A DNA stretch of 64,000 bases from CAYQQQ01 sp964420125 (GTDB taxonomy: Bacteria > Actinomycetota > Acidimicrobiia > Acidimicrobiales > Microtrichaceae): the NCBI GenBank assembly GCA_964420125.1, contig CAYQQQ010000001.1, positions 62,001 through 126,000 on the forward strand, in the 5' to 3' direction. Position numbers and translations under genes: made by a program. This document shows, one piece after another, positions 58,237 to 64,000 of the stretch. The notes under the pieces are model-generated. The model saw only the letters and a list, made by a program, of their open reading frames with translations, was not told the DNA's origin and did not search any database. Position 1 is the stretch's first letter, and every line of letters starts with the position of its first letter.

Positions 58237-59721
58237 ATGCCCGACGTGCAGTTCGATCCCAACCACCGCCAGCAGGTCACCCCCATCCCCATCACCCCCG
58301 AGGAGCAGGCGGCGATCGCCCGAGCCTTCGAGTCGGGGCCGTCGGTGTTCGGCGCGCTGTCCACCCTGCGCACCCGGCGGATGGGGCTGGGGTACCGGTC
58401 CGAGACCGGTGAGCCGGAGACCTTCGACTGGTCCAGCGGTCGCACCCTGACCCAACAGGCCGGCCCCCTCAACTGGGCCTCCCAGGCACCACCGGTGCCG
58501 CTGTCGGAGGTGGAGGAGGCGCTGCTGGCCTGGGCCGCCCTCGGCCCCAACGGCATCGCCCTGGCCGACGTTCCGGTGTACGGCGCCCTGTCGGGGATCC
58601 TGTCCTGGGCGGGCCGCACCATCCCCGCCAGCTCCAACGACCTGTCGGTCGACCTGTTCGTGATCAACGACCAGGGCGTGTTCCGGTACCGGCCGCTCGC
58701 CGAGCGCCTCGCTCCGGTGGAGATCGCCGGGCCGGAGGACTACTGGAAGATCCTGCACTGGTACCGCAACGACCGCCTGCAGGTCGCCGACCGCCGCCCG
58801 GACGTCGGCTGGTTCAGCGCACCCGAGGGCACCCACAACGTGAACGCCCTGGGCCCGAGCCAGTACAACCTCAACCGCCCCGGCAGCACCTGGCTGCTCC
58901 CCGTGGGCGATCTCGGCCTGGAGTGGTTCAACCAGCTCCTCAGCTCCTATGAGTGGTCGGGCTTCTACCTCATGGACCCCGACACCCAGAAGTCCTGTGG
59001 GGTGGAGGAGTTCATCCGGCCCGGCTTCCTGGAGGTCGGCTTCCCCATCCCGGTGTTCGACGACCTGGTGCAGCTGCTGCACGCCAGCCAGGTGGGCTGC
59101 ACCGTGCAGAACATCCGCCTGGCCGCCGAGGGGATGGGCCTCGGCGCCTGGCCCGTCGGCTCCTACGCGGACGACATGGTGCTGGGCGCATACCCGGAGG
59201 TCTCGACGGGGCTCGGGTTCCAGTTCCTCGAGCGCGACCCCGACCGCAACCCCACCTCGACTGCCACCTGCCTCGGCCGGCCGGGCGTGAAGGAGCCCGT
59301 GGTGGTGCCCTCGCCGCAGTTCCCGACAGCGGCCGACGCCGTGCGCTACGTGATGAACCTGCGCTACGGGCCAGGCGGTGTGCTGAGCCGTCAGGACAAC
59401 TGGGCCGAGCGCAACCAGGGCCCCTACCGGCCCGAGGTGATGCAGGAGGTGATGGAGCACCCCAAGGCCCACATCTCCGAGTGGGTGGAGCAGGCCGCCA
59501 TCGCCACGGTGGAGTACATCGTGGCCAAGTACGGCTGCTGCCCCGCCTACATCAACCCGGTGCGCGCCAAGTTCTCCGCCCAGGTGCACCACGTCGACAC
59601 CGACTTCTACCAGCGCTTCACGGTGGGCGACGGCCAGCCCTACTCGATCACCCCCCAGATCTCCTCGCACTTCGCCGACTGGCATCCAGGCCAGCCCGAC
59701 CCCACCGGAGGTGTGGCGTGA
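58237..59721 (+). CDS. Nitroreductase-fold-like protein of the molybdoenzyme cluster
   Basis: A 494-residue protein. I place it near the nitroreductase/SagB fold because PASSNDLSVDLFVINDQGVFRY and later CTVQNIRLAAEGMGLGAWPVG resemble the FMN-site strands of that family. The remaining about 250 residues (TSTATCLGRPGVKEPVVVPSPQ, KYGCCPAYINPVRAKFSAQVHHVD) have no match I know. The call is tentative. ATG 58237 is 2 bp after the stop of the molybdoenzyme gene, and the stop overlaps the next start by 4 bp, so it is probably a partner subunit, perhaps in place of the missing Fe-S subunit. Confidence 0.6.
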   Translation: MPDVQFDPNHRQQVTPIPITPEEQAAIARAFESGPSVFGALSTLRTRRMGLGYRSETGEPETFDWSSGRTLTQQAGPLNWASQAPPVPLSEVEEALLAWAALGPNGIALADVPVYGALSGILSWAGRTIPASSNDLSVDLFVINDQGVFRYRPLAERLAPVEIAGPEDYWKILHWYRNDRLQVADRRPDVGWFSAPEGTHNVNALGPSQYNLNRPGSTWLLPVGDLGLEWFNQLLSSYEWSGFYLMDPDTQKSCGVEEFIRPGFLEVGFPIPVFDDLVQLLHASQVGCTVQNIRLAAEGMGLGAWPVGSYADDMVLGAYPEVSTGLGFQFLERDPDRNPTSTATCLGRPGVKEPVVVPSPQFPTAADAVRYVMNLRYGPGGVLSRQDNWAERNQGPYRPEVMQEVMEHPKAHISEWVEQAAIATVEYIVAKYGCCPAYINPVRAKFSAQVHHVDTDFYQRFTVGDGQPYSITPQISSHFADWHPGQPDPTGGVA

Positions 59722-60257
59722 GCTCCCAATTCATGAAGATCCTGTCGGCGTACCTGCACGTGCTGGGGGTGGCGACCTACCTCGGCGGCTCCATCATCAT
59801 GGAGTTCGTCGTGGGTCCGGCCCAGAAGGCCATCCCCCCGGCCCAGGCGCAGGTGATGGGCAAGAAGACGGCGGACCGCTTCCTGGTGTTCGTGTGGAGC
59901 GCGCTGGGACTCATCGTCATCAGCGGCATCATGCGCCTCTACTCGATGGGTACCGAGACCTTCCTGACCGGTGCGAAGCTGTGGGAGACGGCCTACGGAC
60001 GCAACTTGATGTCCATGGTGATCCTCTGGTGCGTGCTCGTGGTCAACGGCTCGATCATCACCTTCGTGCTGCGTCCCAAGCTGGTCGGCCGGACCGGCGC
60101 CGGGGTGTCGGCCGCCCAGGTGCAATCCCACCAGCAGGGTCAGATCAAGGCTGCGCAGTGGGTGGAGCGCATCACCCGCATCGACCTGGGCATCGCCCTG
60201 GTGGTCGCCCTGCTCGGCACGTCCCTCCAGTTCGGTGGGATCGAGACCATCTTCTGA
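59718..60257 (+). CDS. Four-helix membrane protein (CopD/DUF2269-like), first copy
   Basis: A 179-residue integral membrane protein with four helices at about residues 8-30, 54-74, 94-116 and 155-175. The first helix carries YLHVLGVATYLGGSIIMEF with a conserved His that could bind heme. GTG start overlaps the preceding gene by 4 bp. The following gene is a paralogue. Their place at the end of a molybdoenzyme operon suggests a quinone-linked or heme-carrying membrane anchor; that is inference. Confidence 0.8.
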   Translation: MSSQFMKILSAYLHVLGVATYLGGSIIMEFVVGPAQKAIPPAQAQVMGKKTADRFLVFVWSALGLIVISGIMRLYSMGTETFLTGAKLWETAYGRNLMSMVILWCVLVVNGSIITFVLRPKLVGRTGAGVSAAQVQSHQQGQIKAAQWVERITRIDLGIALVVALLGTSLQFGGIETIF

Positions 60258-60288
60258 GCGTGGACCATGACGAGCGCGACGGACCGGG

Positions 60289-60789
60289 GTGAGCTGGATG
60301 TGGTGGTCGTTCCTCCACGTGCTGGGCTGGTCGACCTACATCGGCGGCGCGCTCGTCATGGAGCTCATCTGGCGGCCGGCCCAGGAGGAGATGCCGCAGT
60401 CGCAGATCGCGGTGGCCTGCCAGTGGATGGGTCGCCGCTACCGCTGGATCGCCGCGATGGCGCTGGCGCTCACCGGCATCAGCGGGCTGGCCATGGCACT
60501 GCGCGGCGACGAGGAGGTCACCCTGTCGAGCGCCTGGGGCCGCACGCTGGTGGCGCTGGTGGCGGTGTGGCTGGCGCTGGTGGTGACGCTGGCGATGATC
60601 ACGTTCTACGGCCATCCGAGCCTGCACACCCGCATGCGCGCCGACCTCTCCGACGAGGAGCGCAGGGCGGCGCGGGAGCGGGTTCGCCGTGCCATCCACC
60701 GGATGGACATACTGCTACGAGTCGATCTCTTCCTCGCACTGCTGGCGGGCCTGTTGGGCGCGAGTCTGCACGTCGGGGGCATCCTGTGA
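60289..60789 (+). CDS. Four-helix membrane protein (CopD/DUF2269-like), second copy
   Basis: A 166-residue paralogue of the protein at 59718: SFLHVLGWSTYIGGALVMELIWRPAQ aligns with the first copy's YLHVLGVATYLGGSIIMEFVVGPAQ, including the His, GG, Glu and Pro-Ala-Gln. Four helices are predicted at about 5-27, 50-72, 83-106 and 143-165. GTG start at 60289; ATG 60298 is an alternative. Two such subunits could form a membrane heterodimer. Function unknown. Confidence 0.8.
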   Translation: MSWMWWSFLHVLGWSTYIGGALVMELIWRPAQEEMPQSQIAVACQWMGRRYRWIAAMALALTGISGLAMALRGDEEVTLSSAWGRTLVALVAVWLALVVTLAMITFYGHPSLHTRMRADLSDEERRAARERVRRAIHRMDILLRVDLFLALLAGLLGASLHVGGIL

Positions 60790-60806
60790 TCCAGGAGGAC
60801 TGAACC

Positions 60807-61985
60807 ATGCCCAAGACCATCGCCATCACCCCGTCGTGGTACTGGCCCGCCAACATCACCAGGGTGGCGGGCGTGCCCCCGTACACCCTCCAGGAGCACC
60901 TGGTGGGGCGCTGGGCGCGCCACCGACCCGACGACGTGGCGCTCATGGACGACCAGACGCGGCTGACCGGCCGCGAGCTGGTCGACACCGTGGCCTCGGC
61001 GGCCACCGGATTGCGCCAGCGCAGCGGCGGGGGCCGGGTGCTGTTCTGCTCGGGGCCGAGCGTGGAAGGCGCGGTCCTGCTGTTGGCCCTCACCTCGGCC
61101 GGCGTGCCCACCGTGGCGGTGCCACCGACCGCCGTCACCGCGGCCACCGCCAACCTGGCGGTGGGCGACGCCGCCGGAGCGGCGGCGCTGGCCGCCACCG
61201 GCCTACCGGTCGTGCGGCTGGCGGATGTGACGGTGGCCCCGGAAGCCGCGCCCGGCCCCGGCCTGGCCGACCCGGTGATCGCGCTGCCCAGCGGGGCGGA
61301 CCTCGCCTGGCACTCCAACCGCTCCCTGCTGGGCGCGGCGCTGTCGATGGGCACCTTCCTCGGCCTCGACACCCAGCGGCCGTGGTTGAGCACCCTGCCG
61401 CTGTCGAGCTGGGACGGGATGCACGCCCTTCTGGTCGGCCTGGATGCGGGCAGCACCGTCGTGCTGGCTCCTCCCGGTGAAGCGGCGCTCGACGCCATCA
61501 TCCGCGAGGGCGTGGGGACCTCGTGGTGGACGCTCGACTCGGCACTCACCGCCACCCGCGACGCCAAGCGTCAGGTGAAGAACATCCGCGGCGTGCAGCA
61601 GTGCCTGATGCTGTCGGCCCCGAAGCTGTTCGACCCCGACGAGCGCCGCCGCGTCGGCAAGCTGTTCGGCAGCCCGGCGCTCACGTTCTTCGGCCTGCCC
61701 GAGACCGGCCCGATCTTCGCCAGCCACCTGTCGTGGTACATCGACGAGTCCATCGGCATCCCGATCTCCAACGCCTTCGTGGTCCCCGTCGACCCGCGGT
61801 CGGGCAATCCCATCCCCACGCTGTGGGAGCTGGTGGAGTCGGCCATGGTGACCGTGTGGTGCCCCGGCATGCTCGAGGGCTACGAGGGCGACGCCCACCC
61901 GGAGCGCTTCCGCGACGGACGCTTCGTCACCGGGATGATCGCCAGCTCGGACGCCAACGGGATGGTCTACCTCCTGCCCGACTGA
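60807..61985 (+). CDS. Acyl-CoA-ligase-like (ANL) pseudoenzyme, truncated
   Basis: A 392-residue protein with the N-terminal ANL fold (LQEHLVGRWARHRPDDVALMDD, LLLALTSAGVPTVAVPPTAVTAA). The phosphate loop that should read TSGTTGxPK is replaced by PSGADLAWHSNRSLL, the adenine motif reads FFGLPETG, and the TGD motif region reads FVTGMIASSDANG. The protein ends there, so the C-terminal domain with the catalytic Lys is absent. It probably cannot adenylate a substrate. As the last gene of the molybdoenzyme cluster it may bind an acyl/CoA-like ligand or act as a scaffold. Confidence 0.75.
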   Translation: MPKTIAITPSWYWPANITRVAGVPPYTLQEHLVGRWARHRPDDVALMDDQTRLTGRELVDTVASAATGLRQRSGGGRVLFCSGPSVEGAVLLLALTSAGVPTVAVPPTAVTAATANLAVGDAAGAAALAATGLPVVRLADVTVAPEAAPGPGLADPVIALPSGADLAWHSNRSLLGAALSMGTFLGLDTQRPWLSTLPLSSWDGMHALLVGLDAGSTVVLAPPGEAALDAIIREGVGTSWWTLDSALTATRDAKRQVKNIRGVQQCLMLSAPKLFDPDERRRVGKLFGSPALTFFGLPETGPIFASHLSWYIDESIGIPISNAFVVPVDPRSGNPIPTLWELVESAMVTVWCPGMLEGYEGDAHPERFRDGRFVTGMIASSDANGMVYLLPD

Positions 61986-62008
61986 ACAGGTTCGTCCTCA
62001 TCGTCCCT

Positions 62009-62057
62009 GTTCTGTTCACCCCAGATCGCGCTGGTCGCGACGAGGGGTGAACGGAAC
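62009..62057. terminator. Hairpin between convergent genes, U-less
   Basis: Arms GTTCTGTTCACCCC (62009-62022) and GGGGTGAACGGAAC (62044-62057) pair with one mismatch; TCGCG / CGCGA inside extends the stem. It starts 24 bp after the plus gene at 60807 and contains the stop of the minus cofD gene. Very similar to the hairpin at 63036. Likely a bidirectional terminator. Confidence 0.65.
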
Positions 62058-63008
62058 GAGCGAGAGAAGGACCTCGACGAGCGCCGACCCGGTGGTCGGA
62101 TTGCTGATGATCGTGCCGGACTCGACGACCCGGTAGCCCTGCGCAGCCAGCTCGGGGGCCTCGCCGGCATCGGCGCGATCGAGTACGAACACCTCGGCCA
62201 GGCCGGAGAGGATCTCGCCCACCGACGCCGAGCGATGCTCGAAGCCCCGCGCCGCCATCATTGCGGCCCGGCAGCGGGCACGGTGCGCCTCGCCGTCGGC
62301 CTCGATCGGCACCCCGTTCACCACTGGGGTGACCGCCACCGTGGTCCCATCGGCCCGCCGTCGAGCCTCCAGCGCCTCCCTGATCCCGGGCACGGCAAGG
62401 ATCGGGCCCATGCTGGTGACCGGGTTGCTCGGGCCCAGCACGACGAGATCGGCATCCTCGATCGCGGAGAGCACCCCGGGAGCGGGTCCTGCATCGTCGG
62501 CTCCCCGGTAGCGCACCTCGACCACCTCGGCCTGGGCCCGGTGCTGCACGAAGTACTCCTGGAACGAGAGCTCTCCCGCGGGAGTGACCACCCTCGTGGC
62601 GATCTCGTCGTCGGTGGCGGGCAGCAGGGTGACGCCCACCCCGAGCGCAGCCGTCAGCCCGGCCGTCACCTCGCTGAGGGTCGCGCCCTCGCGCAGCATG
62701 CCGGTGCGCAGCAGGTGCGTGGCCAGGTCGAGGTCACCCAGGTTGAACCAGGCGTCCTCCCCCAGCAGGCGCAACTGCTCCATCGTCCGGAAGGTGTCGC
62801 CGGCCACGCCCCAGCCCCGTTCACGGTCGCGCAGGCCCGACAGCGCGTAGAGGTTGGTGTCGAGGTCGGGACAGACACGCAGGCCATGGCGCCAGAGGTC
62901 GTCGCCGGTGTTGACCACCAGGATGAGCTCACAGGCGCCGAGCGCCTCCGCCAGGGGCACCGCCAGACGGCTGCAGCCGACACCACCTCCGAGCAGGGTC
63001 ACGCGCAC
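62016..63008 (-). CDS. cofD: 2-phospho-L-lactate/PEP transferase CofD (FbiA), F420 biosynthesis
   Basis: A 330-residue enzyme joining the 2-phospholactate/PEP unit to the deazaflavin Fo in F420 synthesis. VTLLGGGVGCSRLAVPLAEAL is the nucleotide-binding start, VVNTGDDLWRHGLRVCPDLDTNLYALSG is the CofD signature, and LLGEDAWFNLGDLDLATHL and VLGPSNPVTSMGPILAVPGIREAL follow. I chose GTG 63008, 9 nt after GGGAG; an ATG at 63053 would start inside a hairpin. The gene explains the F420-type enzymes at 14257, 15264 and 28228. Its last codons lie inside the terminator at 62009. Confidence 0.9.
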   Translation of the reverse strand: MRVTLLGGGVGCSRLAVPLAEALGACELILVVNTGDDLWRHGLRVCPDLDTNLYALSGLRDRERGWGVAGDTFRTMEQLRLLGEDAWFNLGDLDLATHLLRTGMLREGATLSEVTAGLTAALGVGVTLLPATDDEIATRVVTPAGELSFQEYFVQHRAQAEVVEVRYRGADDAGPAPGVLSAIEDADLVVLGPSNPVTSMGPILAVPGIREALEARRRADGTTVAVTPVVNGVPIEADGEAHRARCRAAMMAARGFEHRSASVGEILSGLAEVFVLDRADAGEAPELAAQGYRVVESGTIISNPTTGSALVEVLLSLVPFTPRRDQRDLG

Positions 63009-63035
63009 CGCGCCAGTCTCCCACCTCCGCGGCAT

Positions 63036-63084
63036 GTTCTGTTCACCCCACATCGCGCCTGGCGCGACCTGGGGTGAACAGAAC
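63036..63084. terminator. Hairpin downstream of the partial FAD-enzyme gene
   Basis: Perfect 15-bp arms GTTCTGTTCACCCCA (63036-63050) and TGGGGTGAACAGAAC (63070-63084) with an inner TCGCGCC / GGCGCGA stem. It is 4 nt downstream of the stop (63088) of the minus FAD gene and upstream of cofD. Arms are almost identical to those of the hairpin at 62009 and share TTCTGTTC with 53441. No U tract. Confidence 0.7.
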
Positions 63085-63087
63085 GGC

Positions 63088-64000
63088 TCAGACGACCGGT
63101 CCGGCCGCCACCTCCGCGCGAGCGGCGCGGCCCTCGGCCCGACGTGACCGCAGCGCAGCGCCCCGGCTCACCTCCAGCGGGTCGAACCCGTCGGGATCGG
63201 GCGGGATGGCCGACGGATCGACCAGGGAGTTGCCGAAGGCCACGTCCAGGATCAGGGGGCGCTCCAGGATCTCCCCTGCGCACATCACCCCGCCGATCAT
63301 CGCCCCGCCGATGCCGTGGCCGGTGCGGGTGCTGGCCCCCACCCGCCACAGGCCCTCGATCTCGGTGCGATAGCCCGGCCGGTGCTCTCCCGCCTGATCG
63401 GGCTGGAAGCGCAGTCCGTAGGAGGTGCCCCCGCTGGAGCGGGTGTAGCGCTCGTGGGTGAGTGGAGTGGCGGTCTCGAGGTGCACGATGTGATCGCGGA
63501 ACGGCCCGAGCATCTGCTCGGCATCGTCGAGGAGCTGCTCGGTGATCCACTCCTTGCGCTGCCGGTACTCCGAGCTGCGGCGGTAGGGGGTGCCGTCGGT
63601 CGGACCGCGCTCGACGCCCCACAGCCCGTAGCCGCGCGGCGCGACCGTCATGATCTGGAAGTTGGTGTGGCCCGGCGGGCACAGGTGGACGTTGTCGGGG
63701 TCCTTCCTCGAGGCCATGGCGATGAAGCTGAAGGGCACCTTGTCGCCGGGGAAGCGACCTGCCTCCAGCGCCGCGTACGCCGCTTCGATGTCGGCGTCGT
63801 GGAAGACGGCTCGGTTGGCGTTGGTGAGCCCGGCGGTCAGGTCGACGTCGACCACGACGTAGGCCACGATCAACCCCAGCGCCATCACCGCCTCTTCCGC
63901 AGCGCGAACCGTGGCGGGATCCCAGTGCCCCCGGTCGACGAGCTCCAGCACCGTGCGACGGTGATCAGCGTTGCTGACCACCACGGGCGCCCTCACCAGC
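63088..64000 (-). CDS. Phytoene-desaturase-like FAD oxidoreductase, partial (5' end beyond window)
   Basis: The last about 300 residues of a FAD enzyme; the frame is open to the window end. APVVVSNADHRRTVLELV is the C-terminal part of the central motif of phytoene-dehydrogenase-like proteins, and LWRVGASTRTGHGIGGAMIGG, close to the end, closes the FAD site. It belongs to the same superfamily as the proteins at 41464 and 43199. The gene ends 4 nt before a strong hairpin. Its start and partner genes lie outside. Confidence 0.8.
   Translation of the reverse strand, partial: LVRAPVVVSNADHRRTVLELVDRGHWDPATVRAAEEAVMALGLIVAYVVVDVDLTAGLTNANRAVFHDADIEAAYAALEAGRFPGDKVPFSFIAMASRKDPDNVHLCPPGHTNFQIMTVAPRGYGLWGVERGPTDGTPYRRSSEYRQRKEWITEQLLDDAEQMLGPFRDHIVHLETATPLTHERYTRSSGGTSYGLRFQPDQAGEHRPGYRTEIEGLWRVGASTRTGHGIGGAMIGGVMCAGEILERPLILDVAFGNSLVDPSAIPPDPDGFDPLEVSRGAALRSRRAEGRAARAEVAAGPVV

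Noticed and set aside
63009..63053. cofD start at ATG 63053 or 63035
   Set aside because: 63053 lies inside the hairpin and 63035 directly at its edge; GTG 63008 begins just before the VTLLGGG motif with GGGAG at the right distance.

Overview
The window is high-GC DNA (about 70 % by eye) with dense, often 4-bp-overlapping genes, GTG and TTG starts, and TAnnnT-type -10 boxes. The content is an actinobacterial catabolic set: acyl-CoA dehydrogenases, family III CoA transferases, AMP-forming ligases, MaoC hydratases, many SDRs, TetR/GntR regulators, luciferase-like and Ddn-like enzymes that usually use coenzyme F420, and cofD/fbiA for F420 synthesis. I infer an Actinomycetota genome, possibly class Acidimicrobiia. 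No rRNA, tRNA, CRISPR, integrase or insertion sequence was seen.

Layout. 1-7185: a TetR-led operon with two FAD-linked oxidases, a CCG-type Fe-S protein and ETF alpha/beta, which looks like a flavoprotein dehydrogenase feeding electrons to its own ETF. 7266-7872: VapBC-type toxin-antitoxin (TA) module 1, whose toxin has lost a catalytic Asp. 8175-8939: an unknown Cys-containing protein. 8991-11789 (minus): phosphotransferase, small unknown, SDR and split-barrel flavoprotein. 12005-27052: a long plus-strand acyl-CoA catabolic run (SRPBCC, ligase, two LLM oxidoreductases, a paired acyl-CoA dehydrogenase, Fe-S/FMN ene-reductase, a divergent amidohydrolase, double-hotdog MaoC, a fused double CoA transferase, ligase). 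27189-31464: an Ntn hydrolase and a minus-strand five-gene operon. 31917-40829: membrane proteins, a methyltransferase fused in frame to a DUF1269-type protein, a sugar isomerase fold, TetR, SDR, SnoaL, epimerase and an ABC1 kinase.

41013-45342: a symmetrical four-gene module in which two phytoene-desaturase-like FAD enzymes are bracketed by two homologous small proteins beginning MD(L/F)WSKGLG. 45491-48948: three more TA modules around an SDR and a hemerythrin protein. 49090-53433: an acyl-CoA dehydrogenase, and a GMC oxidoreductase with a small membrane partner divergent from a FadR-type GntR regulator. 53561-54742: a GH172-like protein. 54885-61985: mobB, a NarG-like (type II DMSO reductase family) catalytic subunit, a nitroreductase-like protein, two paralogous four-helix membrane proteins and an acyl-CoA-ligase-like pseudoenzyme. 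No NarH-type Fe-S subunit is present, so this may be an unusual membrane-linked molybdoenzyme. 62016-64000 (minus): cofD and the 3' part of another FAD enzyme.

Regulatory architecture. A TAAGTTA-centred palindrome recurs in five intergenic regions (11862, 31709, 36027, 37682, 40911), suggesting a local regulon, perhaps of the TetR at 36091. Several genes, including three TA modules and GH172, have a -10-like hexamer exactly 6 nt before the start codon and appear leaderless. Several gene ends carry strong hairpins with no U tract, fitting actinobacterial-type terminators. The two strongest candidates for undescribed systems are the molybdoenzyme cluster and the small-FAD-FAD-small module.
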